From contig CAJNDS010001202.1 in NCBI GenBank assembly GCA_905221605.1, positions 218,854-282,853 of the forward strand: a DNA stretch of 64,000 bases, read 5' to 3'. Of this stretch, positions 23,567 to 34,081 are shown piece by piece (position 1 is the stretch's first letter; each line of letters begins with the position of its first letter). The notes below the pieces were generated by a model. The model saw only the letters and a list, made by a program, of their open reading frames with translations, did no database searches and was not told where the DNA came from. The position numbers and the translations under genes are program-made. The DNA is from Symbiodinium natans (Eukaryota; Sar; Dinophyceae; Suessiales; Symbiodiniaceae).

Positions 23567-24048
23567 CTATCATGGCAGAATCGCTCTCCAGCCACGGCGC
23601 TTCCTTGCCAGCTTGAGTCTCGGGGACGGGGGCCCCTCGTGCGAAGAACGCCCCACTTCGCAGCACCCGTGTTACATGCATATGGCAAGTGACGTGATGG
23701 CGGCTTTGACACCTCCACACCCTGAAAACGCACTTTGTGAGTGTCTCAAAAGCCCCACCGTGCCCCAACCCCTCCCCCCCCCTGAGCACCACCCCGTCAC
23801 TCTAAACCCCAGAGTCTCACACAGAAGCTGGCCTTGGGTCTAGACAGGGGTCCCTAAGCCCTGAGCCAGCCTCCAGCTTTTAGGGGCTTCGGATGCCAAA
23901 TTTGTGTTTCAAAGATTTTCGACGTCGAGTGGCGGGCACCCGGCCCGATCCAGGGTTGGGCTTCCGCTTGAGCCCCTCCTCGCTCTCTCGCGCCTGGCTG
24001 CAGGGGCCTTTTGAAGTTCTTGAGAGTCCAGTAACCATCTAGTACTAA

Positions 24049-24078
24049 GGGGTACCTCTTTTTTGGGTGGGTACCCCA
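24049..24078. other. Short palindrome around GGTACC
   Basis: GGGGTACC, a T-rich loop, then GGGTACCCC can fold into a hairpin. A related GGGTACC follows at about 24098. Meaning unknown. Confidence 0.35.
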
Positions 24079-24212
24079 TAACCACAGGAGAAGAGTAAAG
24101 GGTACCGCTGGGGGCTACCAAGAATTGTGCGCTAGAGTTTTAAGGGGGGGCTAAAGCTTCAGGAAGCTTAAGGCATTGATATATAACGGGGGGGGGGAGG
24201 GAGCAGTAGGGG

Positions 24213-24303
24213 AAACCCTAAACCCTCTAAACCCTCTAAACCCTCTAAACCCTCTAAACCCCCTAAACCCCCTAAACCCCCTAAACCCTAAACCCTAAAC
24301 CCA
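24213..24303. repeat. Telomere-like array with variant runs
   Basis: Starts with CCCTAAA, then about five CCCTCTAAA, about three CCCCCTAAA and again CCCTAAA. Runs of identical variants show local tandem copying. Confidence 0.9.
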
Positions 24304-24351
24304 AAACCTTCCCCCTAACTTCAAGGGGCACTAAGGGGCCGGTGCCGGGGC

Positions 24352-24411
24352 CTGGTTCAGGCAGGTCAGGGCCCGCTTCCGCAGCTCATCCTTCACATGG
24401 CAAGAGGAGTT
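24352..24411 (-). CDS. Exon-like block (CHVKDELRKRALTCLNQ)
   Basis: 60 bases, 20 codons, acceptor CAGAAG and donor CAG|GC. The translation is amphipathic with two Cys. It lies upstream of the 23377-23566 block in the same sense and may belong to the same gene. Family unknown. Confidence 0.4.
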
Positions 24412-24454
24412 CTTCTGTTGTTTTTTGTGGTTTTTTTGGGCTTACACACACATA

Positions 24455-24530
24455 TGTGTATATATATATATATATATATATGTATGTTTACTTATGTATG
24501 CATTTTTTTTTTTTGGGGGGGGGGGGGGGT
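24455..24530. repeat. (TA)n, poly-T and poly-G runs
   Basis: (AT) repeat at about 24456-24481, then T(10-11) directly followed by about 13 G. Simple-sequence DNA in an intron or spacer. Confidence 0.9.
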
Positions 24531-24886
24531 TGCAAGGGTCCACAAGCTTGGGCTTGTGGATCTTCAGAATGCCGGGAGGGAATGGGTATTGAGGGTCTGC
24601 GGCCTTAGAACTCTCATGTTAGCAAAGGTGCAGGGTGCGCTTGCCCTCTCAAGGCTTTCGAAGCTGCAAAAGTTTCGGTTTCAAGATATATTTCGGGCTT
24701 TTTGCAGGCAAGCTGTGCTGCTCTGCAACCTTCATCTGTGACTCGTGCAGCATCAACGATGAACAAGACTTGAACAAAGGACGAGGGACGAAGCAGAACA
24801 ATAAGAATCAATAAAAATAATAATAATAAGAAGAAGAAGACGCGCCAACAGAGCCACACCCCTAAGTTCCAAACATCCTACAGCCT

Positions 24887-24936
24887 AAACCCTCATGATG
24901 AGGATGAACACTAAACCCTCATGATGAGGATGAACA
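24887..24936. repeat. 25-bp tandem duplication
   Basis: The unit AAACCCTCATGATGAGGATGAACA is present twice in a row, with CATGATG forming a small palindrome. Confidence 0.8.
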
Positions 24937-25149
24937 AGAACGGATGTGTGAACCTGCGGTCACAACCTGCTTCCTGCTGCACATGCCAAAATTCTTTGGA
25001 AACATTTTTGCCAGCTTAGTAAATAAAAAAAACTAATTGTTATTATTATCATTATTATTATTCTTCATACTGCTCTTCTTATGATTATTATATATATATA
25101 TACATACATGCTTGACTGCAGCTTGACCATTTTGGCCTCCTTCTTTCCA

Positions 25150-25265
25150 CGAGACCCTGGCGGTTCAAGTACATCGAGTACAAAGTCCTTTCTAGCCAAT
25201 TGCCGGAATATTCCCCCCAAAAGCCATCCCAAATCAGACTGGCGCGGGCTCTCTCGTCAGAGCTG
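25150..25265 (-). CDS. Exon-like block (RASLIWDGFWGEYSGNWLER)
   Basis: Acceptor TTGAACAG at 25266-25268. Continuous coding-like sequence with many aromatic residues, then RTLYSMYLNRQGLVER. The donor is unclear (AG|GG or a GA donor near 25150). Family unknown. Confidence 0.5.
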
Positions 25266-25519
25266 CTGTTCAAGACTCCAGCCGCAAACCCTGTTCAACT
25301 TTCGTTTCCATCAACTTAACACCCCCCCCTTTTTTGAATGGGGGGTGCATTCTGTTTTAGAAGCCCCGAGATCGGAAACCCGAAACCCAGGTCCAGGAGT
25401 TGAAGTTCCTCGTAGGCCAAGGGAATGCCTGGGGCGCTGGCGAGTCGGGGAGCGTCGCCCCAATCGTCTCTTCATGAAGGGGTTACAGGGGGTTTCCGAA
25501 GTTCCTAGAACCCTCAAAC

Positions 25520-25690
25520 CCTAACCTTAAACCCTGCACCCCAAACTGAGGGTGTGCGTAGGGCTGGGAGTTTGGAGCTCCCAGGTTTCACAGAGACTCC
25601 AAAAGCTTCTGTTTTGGACGGGCTGCCGCCGGATTCCTTGGCGGTGAGGAGGAGGGACAGTTGGCAGCAGGCTACGCCGATGTGGTACCT
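25520..25690 (-). CDS. Weak exon candidate (ARYHIGVACCQLSLLLTAKE)
   Basis: An open minus-strand frame with a hydrophobic stretch. The plus strand is also open here, so the assignment is uncertain. No clear splice sites. Confidence 0.25.
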
Positions 25691-25937
25691 TGCCATCAGA
25701 TGGCGCGGGTTACCAGAATGGAGTCTTTCCCCTGGTCCGAATGTGCCCCCTAAAAGCTGTACGCTTACCCTTTATTTCGAGAATCCCAAGCCGCGAACCG
25801 TTACTGTACCCAAATATACCGCCAACGACGCTACAAACCCTTTTCTGGTCCGAACTCTCGACAAGGGGGAACACACACCCAAATGCCATAACCCTTATTA
25901 CATTATTACAGGAAGCCCGCTTCCCCCCCTTCGGCCC

Positions 25938-25978
25938 CCCCCTAAACCCTAAACCCTAAACCCTAAACGCTAAACCCA
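25938..25978. repeat. (CCCTAAA)n array
   Basis: About five units, the last ones altered. Confidence 0.9.
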
Positions 25979-26034
25979 ATCAGTGTTCACATATGGTTTG
26001 TATTTTAATGGGGAGGCCCGCGACACGTGTTGGG

Positions 26035-26113
26035 GTCGGGGTATGTTTCGCGGGTATGTTTCGGGGTATGTTTCGGGGTATGTTTCAGGGGTATGTTTCG
26101 GGGTATGTTTCGC
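26035..26113. repeat. GGGGTATGTTTC minisatellite
   Basis: Six units of 12-13 bases in tandem, some with GCG or AG variants at the joint. Confidence 0.9.
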
Positions 26114-26457
26114 GGCAGCTTCCCAAGACCCATTTCCAAATCCCGAGCCCCAATCCTGGCAGTCTGCTCTAGCCTGAATGCACACCCAAACCCGCCCTGA
26201 TCCCTGAAGCCGCACAGGTAGACAGACTCAAAGACACCAAGCCCTCAACACAAGCCCCTCAACCCCTCAACCCCCTCAACCCTGACCCGTCAATCCGACA
26301 CCCTATAACCCAAAAAAGTAAGCTACGGAAGGCTGGTGTCACTCCACTTCCGTTACTGCTGCTGCTAAGGCTGCCCTAAAGCCGAAACCGATATTATCTG
26401 TTTCGGCAACCCCAGGATGGTGCTTGATCTTCTCGGGGTGGCGATCTAGGGATGAGG

Positions 26458-26485
26458 GTTTAGGGTTTAGGGTTAGGGTTTAGGA
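26458..26485. repeat. Short (TTTAGGG)n array
   Basis: About four units, to the left of a stretch without clear exons. Confidence 0.85.
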
Positions 26486-26700
26486 TGACTCTGAGGGTTC
26501 GGGTGCTCCGGGTTCATGCCAGGGGTCGTCTGTAGCTGCTGGGCATTTCGCCCTATGTGAAGAGACATGAGTCCCAATCCCAAAAACTTTCAACAGAAAC
26601 AGATTCATGAACCGGTAGGCCCGAGCTTTCAAAAACCAGAAAGGATTGAGAGCTATGACCCCCCCCCGTCCCCCGCAAACTCTGAACCTACACATTTTGC

Positions 26701-26730
<30 letters not shown>
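26701..26730. repeat. Poly-C tract, about 30 bases
   Basis: Uninterrupted run of C, followed by C-rich DNA to 26745. The exact length is likely unreliable in any assembly. Confidence 0.9.
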
Positions 26731-26733
<3 letters not shown>

Positions 26734-26898
26734 CCCCCACCCCCTTAACTCACATGTCCCAAAGAAATAAGGTTGGGGGCTGGCTTTCGGGCCATCCGCG
26801 CACCAGAAGGCCTCCAGGGCTTAAGGAGAAGCGCTTTTCTGAGATGCTCAGCCAAGGGGCACGCACTGCGGGGAAGAAGGATGTCTCTCCAAACACGC

Positions 26899-26991
26899 CT
26901 TTCCAGCCGTGGAGCTGTAGAGTTTTTTCAGGTTTTGGTGGGAGGGCTGTGGGTTTCTCATCTTCAATTAGTTCTTCAGATTCATAATTCA
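26899..26991 (-). CDS. Exon-like block (YESEELIEDEKPTALPPKPE)
   Basis: Acceptor GCGAGCAG at 26992 and donor GGAAAG|GC. Acidic then proline-rich, likely disordered, ending TLQLHGWK. Length 93. Possibly a downstream exon of the TPR gene, but not proven. Confidence 0.45.
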
Positions 26992-27436
26992 CTGCTCGCA
27001 GAAGCCTAGGGTTTGCGGTTGAAGGTTTAAGGGTTCTTTTTTTCCTCAACGGCACAGGCCTCAAGAAGGGGCCTGGCGTTCTTGAGCCAGCCTCTTTCAT
27101 GGCTGCGCTTTTTTCGGTGCAAAGGAACACCCACAACCCTATACATCCTAACACCAAGCAACAACGAACCCACGCCCAACAAAATGGGGCTTGTGTAGTC
27201 AGAATGGGTATTTTGGGCAGATCAGAATATACACGGTTTTTCAGGTCCTCATTGGCCTTTTGACTGCCCAAAACCCTGGAACCCCTTTTAAGCCCCCCAA
27301 AACTCCCCAAAAACCCCTAAATCCCCACCAAACCCCGCAACAAAAACACCCCAAAAACTCCCAACCCCAAGCCCCCCAAACCCTCCACCCCCTCAAAAAC
27401 TTCCCAAAAAACAACGAGGGCAGGAGCAGTCCGAGC

Positions 27437-27530
27437 CTCCGAGATGGAGATGGCCTCCTCGAAGTGCTTGAGGCGCAGGAACGCGACGCCCATGCAGACG
27501 TAGGGGGCCCGGAAGTCGGGATCCAGGAGC
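27437..27530 (-). CDS. TPR-repeat exon
   Basis: Acceptor TTCAAG at 27531-27533 and probable donor GGAG|GC. Reads LLDPDFRAPYVCMGVAFLRL then KHFEEAISISE, fitting the TPR pattern (G at position 8, A at 20). TPR proteins are helical scaffolds that bind partner peptides. Flanked on the left by C/A-rich telomere-like DNA and on the right by TTTAGGG-like repeats. Confidence 0.65.
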
Positions 27531-27544
27531 CTTGAAGATTGGGT

Positions 27545-27665
27545 TGGGGTTTGGGGTTTTAGGGTTTTAGGGTTTTAGGGTTGAGGGTGTCGGGCTTAGG
27601 GTTTCTGCTGCATGATCTGAGGGTTTAGGGTTTAGGGTTGAGGGTTGAGGGTTTAGGGTTTAGGG
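27545..27665. repeat. Degenerate TTTAGGG array
   Basis: Units GGGTTTTA, GGGTTGA and GGGTTTA alternate, broken at about 27580-27620 by unrelated bases. Confidence 0.85.
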
Positions 27666-27845
27666 TGCCACTTAACTCACCTAAACTCCTAATGGGTATT
27701 CTAAATCGCTGTTTTGTCCCCAGACCCTAGGAGACTTGTCTCGTCTCCAGCAAAAAGAGCCAACATGAGGTAGAAAAGGCCGGCGCAAGCAAGCTCTTAG
27801 ACCCAACAGCCCACGAGTCTCGAAACAATCTAAAAGCTGCAGACA

Positions 27846-27950
27846 TGCAGCAGGCTCTTGTTCATGAGGTTCACCGCGTCTTGCGGCTTACCCAGCTCCA
27901 GCGCGCACATGCCCAGAAGATACAGGGCATTGGCGTTGGAGGGGGAATAC
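27846..27950 (-). CDS. TPR-repeat exon
   Basis: Acceptor CTGACAG at 27951-27953. Reads YSPSNANALYLLGMCALELG then KPQDAVNLMNKSLL, a clear TPR motif, ending near CAT|GTCTGC. Same sense and upstream of the 27437-27530 exon, so the two probably belong to one TPR protein. An internal GG|GTAAGC could act as an alternative donor. Confidence 0.65.
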
Positions 27951-28457
27951 CTGTCAGCACGCAAGGCTTGATTACCCTAAACCCTTTTGCGGCAGCCTTG
28001 GGCACGCCCGGACAGCCCTAAAGCCTAAAAGCCTAAACCCTAACCCTTGGAAACCACTCTGGGGTGTAGAAGTAGAAGCCCCCAGATGATGCCAGTGCCC
28101 AAACCTGCTGCCCCTGAACCCTAAATCCTGTGAACCGCCTCATATCTGCCAGGCGGTGTGTGCAGTACTCGAGTTCCCTAGCTCTCTGGCTGTAAGAGCT
28201 TCAAGCCTCAGCAAATGAACCCCCCAGCTCGAAAGTCATATAGTACGCACATAAACAAAAACTACTTCCAATCTTCCCAGTGGCTTCAGGGACTTCGTGA
28301 AGTGCCGCTTGGCTCCTTCCCATCGGTCCTTTGTAAACCCTCTGTGCTAAACCCTTCGAGCCCTGCCGATCCAGGACCTATCATAATCAGAATCATGAAG
28401 CATTCTATGGGTTGCGCGGTTTTTGCTTGCCACCCGCCTAGCACTCACGCACACTGC

Positions 28458-28570
28458 GGGGTTTAGGGTGTAGGGGTTTAGAGTGTAGGGTTTAGGGCAC
28501 TTCAAAACTCAGTGCAATGTCTAGGATGTAGAGGTTTAGGGTTTAGGGTGTAGGGGTTTAGGCTTTAGGG
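28458..28570. repeat. Degenerate TTTAGGG repeats in two blocks
   Basis: GGGTTTAGGGTGTAG-like units at 28458-28498 and 28530-28570 around unrelated sequence that itself repeats (CACTTCAAAACTCA and CACTTCAAGACTCA). Confidence 0.8.
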
Positions 28571-28737
28571 CTCTTGGCACTTCAAGACTCATTGCAAAAT
28601 CGCCAGTGCACTCTCAGCCCTTTCCAGGGTCCTTGTTGGCACTTCGCGCCTCGATGACACCATGGCATCGGCAGAGGAATGACCTGGGCAGTCTCGGGCA
28701 TCATCAGGGTTTGCGTACGACCTCACTCGCCACCCGG

Positions 28738-28826
28738 CCCTAAACCCTAAACCCTAAACCCTAAACCCTAAACCCTGAACCCTGAGCCCTGAACCCTGAG
28801 CCCTGAACCCTAAACCCTAGACCCGG
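28738..28826. repeat. (CCCTAAA)n array with CCCTGAG variants
   Basis: About five perfect units, then CCCTGAACCCTGAGC variants, then perfect units again. Confidence 0.9.
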
Positions 28827-29287
28827 CCCCCCTCGACCTGCGAAGGGGCCCTTCTTGAGGATCTCAAGAATTTCATGCCCAAGCCCTGACGAAAACCCTG
28901 AAGTCACCAAAAACAAACAGAAGCAGCACCAAAAACAAAAGGACTGCTGTCTCTTCCTGGCAGCTCGACGAACTGCTTCCCACCTCGTTGGGGCACTTGT
29001 CAGCTTTAAGATTCACGGATCCCTCGTCCTAGATCGCAACCCTGCACCCTTCTTGCATCTGGACTGCGAGGGGATGCCAGAAGAAGCGTCTCTCGACCCT
29101 ATCTGCTGTGCGGCAGTGGCGCCCTGATGCCCTGAGCCTGAAACACATATCCGAAGGCTGCAGTCGAAATCTTACAAAAAAAGAGCTGCTGTCGTCCCCT
29201 GGTGCTCGTTGTGGGCACAATCCGACAAGACAAAGGGGCGAGCAACATCCAAGGACCTGTCTTCTGCAATGTTCTGAAGATCCCCTC

Positions 29288-29361
29288 TGGTCACTCATGC
29301 TGAGAACGCGACGCTCTTCCGACGCCTTGCTGACAAGGACTTGGGCATCGTAGAGCCTTGG
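29288..29361 (-). CDS. Exon-like block (PRLYDAQVLVSKASEERRVL)
   Basis: Acceptor AAGCAG at 29362-29364. Charged, helix-forming. The donor is not clear. It lies between the C-terminal exon at 29709 and the TPR exons, so it may be an early exon of the TPR gene. Confidence 0.45.
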
Positions 29362-29708
29362 CTGCTTCTTACAGAGGTTTCCGCATCCTGACGGATAGAG
29401 TTCTTTGCTCTGCATGCCCCTAGAACCAAAACTTCCCTTCTAACCCCGCACCCGAACCAGAAGTAAACCCTAATCCAACAGAAGTCCTAAACCCTAATCC
29501 TAAACCCTAAACCCTATTTTGTAAGGCATGGACATGCATGGACTGAGCGCGGAGCCGGAAACTCTGAATCGACTCAGGGGCAGAGGAAATGGAACATGAG
29601 CACTTAAGTTCTTTGTTTTTTGGGCAACCTGCCTCGCAGACCCTGCGCTGTGTCCCTTTTTGGGCTTAGGGTTTGGGGTACGTGATGTGGGACTGGTGAG
29701 TTGAGATT

Positions 29709-29832
29709 TTAACAGGCGGGAAGAGAGAAGTCCACGTACTGGGTCAACATACGCCTGAGCGACGACTTCAATCTATGGGATGATTTAATGTGATTCTCCC
29801 GAACTTGCGCGAGGACGAAGCCACCGAGAACC
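29709..29832 (-). CDS. Likely C-terminal exon (ENHIKSSHRLKSSLRRMLTQ)
   Basis: Acceptor GATTTAG at 29833 (the AG lies within a telomere-like unit), one phase base, 40 codons and TAA at 29709-29711. Basic helix followed by YVDFSLPAC at the end. Would close a gene whose other exons lie to the right (30.7-34.1 kb). Family unknown. Confidence 0.5.
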
Positions 29833-29917
29833 CTAAATCCCTTTTTTTGAATATGGGGCTTTCCGGGCAATCTCGCCAGCTGGTTGTGTAACCCTAAATC
29901 CCTAAACGCCCTAGTAA

Positions 29918-29965
29918 CCCTAACCCTAAACCCTAAATCCTAAACTCCTAAACCCTACACCCTAA
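29918..29965. repeat. (CCCTAAA)n array, short
   Basis: Five to six units, some CCCTAAAT or CTCCTAAA. Confidence 0.85.
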
Positions 29966-30587
29966 AATCCCTAGTGCCAAACCTCGACGTGGCCAGGCAA
30001 CATCTTCTTCATGCGAGCATGGTCACGGTTGCTTATCGCCAAGCCTCGGAGTGTGTGGGTTCCCTTTCTTGACTGGGTCGATTTGGGGGGAGATTTTTTG
30101 GTTGACATGGAAAATGGCGGTGGTAGTAGTGGCCAGGACAGATTGCGGCAGATTTTTTGAAGATGTGCTGATAAAACGGAAGAAACTGGAAGTGCTGCCG
30201 GCGAGGAGAGTAGGGCTTACGGCTTGGATGCTCGCACTTGAGGCAACTGCCCAAAGGTCTGACATGAGACTAAGCTAAGCTTTTTCAAAGCCACACGTGA
30301 TGAAATATGCCATGGTTTTGGTGGAATCGGTTTTTCCAAGCTTCCAGCACAATGACGAACTTAGGCCAACAAGTTTAGGGCTCAGGGTACGCACAAATGG
30401 GCTGCACTTCTCAGAGCTGCCACATATTTGCAGCTCACTGTTTGAACATGGGCCCACGACCAGATACAAGCGTATCATCTCAAACGTTGCAAGCCCTTCA
30501 CAAGAAGCTGCTGCAGCCCCGTCTGCGAAAAAGGCACCCGTGTGTGGACCACCCCAAGGCCTAAATGCCCTAGGGCAACTCAGGGCA

Positions 30588-30666
30588 CTAAACCCTAAAC
30601 CCTAAACCCTAAACCCTAAACCCTAAACCCTAAACCCTAAACCCTAAACCCTAAACCCTAAACCCT
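30588..30666. repeat. (CCCTAAA)11 array
   Basis: Eleven almost perfect units, directly left of the exon-like block at 30684-30787. Confidence 0.95.
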
Positions 30667-30683
30667 CAGGATCAGTCCAAAAC

Positions 30684-30787
30684 CTCCTCGACCGCCCCAG
30701 CTTAAGGCTGCCGGAAGGGCGTGCGGTCAAGTAGGCGGCGAGCTCCGAATTTCCATCGTACTGATCTGCCAGCCTGGATGTCGATTT
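30684..30787 (-). CDS. Exon-like block (STSRLADQYDGNSELAAYLT)
   Basis: Acceptor ACTCAG at 30788-30790 and donor GAGGAG|GTTTTG; 34 codons plus two bases. Convincing codon pattern, ends GSLKLGRSRR. Family unknown. Same sense as the C-terminal exon at 29709. Confidence 0.55.
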
Positions 30788-31474
30788 CTGAGTTGGGGGT
30801 GGGGTTTTCGAGGGGTCTTGACCAATGAGCTTAGGCGTGTAACACGAAGACACTGCATGCCCCGCGAAGAAATTGTATTGTGCCTAGAGTGTGCAGCCGA
30901 CAGGCACTTTTGCACATGAGCTCTTGCACACAGAAGAAACCCTCACAGACTTTGCGCAAATTCAGCTTGCGAGCATCTTCGACGTCGGTTCGACGCCGCC
31001 GAAAAGTTGCTGGACGGATTCGCCTCGACACGTCTGCTTGGCGAGTCCGGGTTGCGCACGTGGCAGTGTCATTGACTGAATTCCGGGGGCACAGTGTCTT
31101 GGGAGCTTGGGCACGGGGGCGAGCTTAGGAAATTGGGAGAAAAGTTGTCCGCTGTGGGAGTGCCCTTTGTGTCTTAAAGCCTTGCTCCGCCACAGGCTCT
31201 TTGGGGAAATGCCCTTTGGACCCTAAACCTTCCTTTGAGGGGGTTTAAAGGTTCGGAGCTTCCTAAACCTTTTTGAGGGGAGACCACCACAACTCAGAGT
31301 CTCAAAGAGCCTAACAAAAGGGGCCTTTTCATTGTTGGAGCCTGGATATTCTATGCGTAGTTGAATTTACTGTCTTCCTCAATATGAGGGTGGCATAACA
31401 TTGGTAAGTATGCAGGATCCTGCTCAAAAACGTGACATTCAGTTCCAGTGGCTGCCCGGTCCGAGCAAAGTGTG

Positions 31475-31493
31475 TGTGTGTGTGTGTGTGTGC
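31475..31493. repeat. (GT)n microsatellite
   Basis: About nine to ten GT units. Confidence 0.9.
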
Positions 31494-31542
31494 AGTGACC
31501 CCTCAGTCCTTACAGCAAGAAAGAGCGCCCTAACACCCTCAC

Positions 31543-31786
31543 ATGGTCTGCACCCGAACTCCCTAAGTACCGTCAAGTCATGCCCTCTGCAAACCATCCA
31601 CCGACTCATTGGATCAGAGTCTGAGGCGCCAAGGGAGGAGTAAACTTCCGCCAGCACCGATGACCGAACCGGCGCAGTGCCAGAGGTTCTCGCAGCACCT
31701 GAGCACTGGAGTGCCCCCTTTGACGCAAGAGCAATCGACACCCAAGGAAAATCAGGGGGCACGTTGCACCAACGATTTCTGCACTG
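31543..31786 (-). CDS. Exon candidate with GTGAGG donor (VRSSVLAEVYSSLGASDSDP)
   Basis: An open frame that ends at CCAT|GTGAGG. The start is not fixed, and a second frame is also open, so the reading is uncertain. Confidence 0.3.
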
Positions 31787-32097
31787 GCGTGTTCTAGATG
31801 GGAGTATAGGGCTGGGCGCCCCTGGCCGAACATCGTCTTTCAAGTGCTGTGCTTGATGGCACCCACCTCTTCAGCACTCCGTCTGACAGGAGGGATCCCG
31901 CCCAAAAAAAAGGCCTTTCCTCCAGGAGTTTGTAGGTTGTAGATGCAAGGTCTAACTCTGGAGTGAGGGTGATAGGTGTCTTTAAAGGCATGTTGGTTCA
32001 GGTTGGTCTTTTTTGCCACCCTAAGTTGTCACCGGCCTAGGGTTTCGGGTCTGCGGGTGCTGAGACATTCTGCAAATGTTCTGGCCATGCGGCTCAC

Positions 32098-32204
32098 CAC
32101 GCGTTCGCGCAAGTCAGCAGAGCACATGTCCCTCTTCGGGAGCTTCCAGTAGCCACCCAGCCAATGCACTGCCAGTTCTTCTGGCTGCGGGACATCCACC
32201 GGAC
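32098..32204 (-). CDS. Exon-like block (PEELAVHWLGGYWKLPKRDM)
   Basis: Acceptor ACTGGAG at 32205-32206 and donor CGTG|GTGAGC; two phase bases plus 35 codons. Reads GPVDVPQPEELAVHWLGG and later CSADLRERV. Aromatic-rich with a strong donor. Family unknown. Confidence 0.55.
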
Positions 32205-32471
32205 CTCCAGTGCATATAGAGGTTCAGAATGACTTTTGGCTCCAACTTTCTGTGCCATCTGGGCTGGGAGGGGCGGCCAAAAACAAACAGAACTATGGCT
32301 TCTCAACTCCATGATCTCCATAGGGTTTAGGGTTTAGGGAGACGACTGGCGCCTGCATCTCCCCCGGTTTGCGTCTTTGGCTCCCGAGAGCTACGCCTCG
32401 GAACGGGCTCGGCGAGCAGAGGAATGGGGGTCTACGATCTTGGGGTGTGCCTTATTGGTCTCCTTTTCAAT

Positions 32472-32582
32472 ATAAGGGATCCTACTAGATTGGGTGTATC
32501 TATGGGTCCCCTGTTTGGTACCGTATTGGGGTCCTTGTTATAAGGGATCCTACTAGTTGGGGCTCTATTTAGGGGTCCCCAG
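32472..32582. repeat. Direct repeat around ATAAGGGATCCTACTAG
   Basis: The unit, followed by a TTGGG...GGGTCCCC end, occurs at about 32472 and 32540. Non-coding. Confidence 0.7.
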
Positions 32583-33302
32583 TTTTCGTAAACCCCCAAA
32601 TCAACTTCCGCAGGGAGATGACGACCCCTGACGAAAACTTGCGTGTTTCCTGCCTGGCGGGATCTGGAAGGCATGCCAAGCGGGCGGGCTTAGCTTGGCG
32701 GATGTGGGACGGGTGGGACGTGCCATCTCATGCAGACAAAAGGCAGATCTCGCTTGTACAGTATGGCGAAGCCGACCCGCATCGTGCCGTCAAACAGTTT
32801 GCCTGCCGCCAGCGTGGATTCAACATCCGCACGTCATCTAGGTTCACCCCGTGAAGCTTGAACGTGTTCCCCAAACTCCCCTGGCCTTCCGAAAAGCGAC
32901 TCTGACCCCTAAAACCTAAATCAAGATGCTGGTCCACAAGTTTCCATGCTCACACCGCTTGTGATGGGCCCTTTGAGGGGTCGAACGTCGAACGTTTTGG
33001 ACTCGAGATTCCCTTGCGATTCCTGCACCAAGGGGCGCCTGATGTGTTTATTCTGTCATTGTATGAATATATGGTCAGAAGAGATTCTTGTACTATTCTG
33101 TTGCTTGTGCTTTTGCATTGCTATGTTTAGCTGAAAGTCCTGTCCTCCTGGAATCTCTACACTCAGCGTCTCTGCCCCGGAAGCTCAGGGAAACGCATGG
33201 GGCTAGCCACTTCAACTAACGGCCCCAGCCAGGCCAAGGCTTGATGTGCAATTTGAAGCTGTTTAGGGGGCGAAGCGAAGCTGCTGACCCAAGGTACTCT
33301 CA

Positions 33303-33425
33303 TCTGCACACTTTCAGGCGACGCTCATCAGCACGATCCTCTTCTCCAATCTTGCAAGAGCATGCGTCACGCTCGAGCCTTGAGAAGAAGGCATCTCTAC
33401 TCCGAGGCGCCCACACACATCGCTG
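33303..33425 (-). CDS. Exon candidate (LERDACSCKIGEEDRADERR)
   Basis: Open frame, charged, ends LKVCR and then TGA at 33300. The plus strand is also open, so the call is weak. Confidence 0.3.
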
Positions 33426-33663
33426 AGCTTGGGCCCAAGACCCTAAGCCCGAAACATCCCCAATGTCGACCCTTCCGGGAGCCTTGCTTCTGAACCGGAG
33501 TGGAGGTGCACCAGCGCTCGGCCACGAAGCAGGGACTTTCCTTGCGTTGGCAGAGCATGGCGGGTGACTATGTGGCTTAGAGGACTTAAACATTTACAAA
33601 GAACTTAAAGTCTAGCTTCGGAGATGCCTTGAGCCCGACCAGCCCGACAGCATCCGCAACAGC

Positions 33664-33793
33664 CCCTAAACCCTAAACCCTAAACCCTAAACCCTAAACC
33701 GTAAACCGTAAACCCTAAACCCTAAACCCTAAACCCTAAACCCTAAACCCTAAACCCTAAACCCTAAACCCTAAACCCTAAACCCTAAACCCT
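33664..33793. repeat. (CCCTAAA)18 array with two CCGTAAA units
   Basis: The longest telomere-like array in the window. It lies left of the exon at 33839-33904, and the opposite-orientation array lies to the right of that exon. Confidence 0.95.
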
Positions 33794-33838
33794 CCCACAT
33801 TGCCGGAAGCTCTTTTTCGGACCCCGAAAAAACTCCAC

Positions 33839-33904
33839 CTGTTTCAAAGCCGCGTTCGCCCACCAGTGCCGCTTCTGCTCCTCAAAGCAGCCCCAGGCCT
33901 TGGG
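33839..33904 (-). CDS. Exon (AWGCFEEQKRHWWANAALKQ)
   Basis: Acceptor CCTCCAAG at 33905 and donor CAG|GTGGAG; exactly 22 codons, phase 0 at both ends. Trp-rich and charged. It lies between a (CCCTAAA)n array on the left and a (TTTAGGG)n array on the right. Family unknown. Confidence 0.6.
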
Positions 33905-33909
33905 CTTGG

Positions 33910-33971
33910 AGGGTTTAGGGTTTAGGGTTTAGGGTTTAGGGTTTAGGGTTTAGGGTTTAGGGTTTAGGGTT
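33910..33971. repeat. (TTTAGGG)9 array
   Basis: Nine perfect units, opposite in orientation to the 33664-33793 array. Another short TTTAGGG run is at 34092-34112. Confidence 0.95.
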
Positions 33972-34018
33972 GTTTCCATTGACAAGTGGGTTTAGGGTTT
34001 TGTTTTTTTTTTTGGCAC

Positions 34019-34081
34019 CCGCAGAGCTGGACGAACCACTCCGCAGGGATTCCAAGTCTGAGTGACGATGCGAAATTGCGT
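34019..34081 (-). CDS. Exon-like block (RNFASSLRLGIPAEWFVQLC)
   Basis: Acceptor TTCTTCAG at 34082-34084 and donor GCGG|GTGCC. The phase does not join directly to the 33839-33904 exon, so another exon or a different border is needed. It is the last exon-like block before the retroelement region. Confidence 0.5.

Noticed and set aside
26646-26987. Poly-proline open frame on the plus strand
   Set aside because: Created by the poly-C tract at 26701-26730; the minus strand has a better exon at 26899-26991.
30051-30278. 75-codon plus-strand frame with a hydrophobic start
   Set aside because: Both strands are open, no splice borders, no domain; too weak to list.
33664-33793. Chromosome end
   Set aside because: Telomere-like arrays are short, interstitial, present in both orientations and have exons on both sides.
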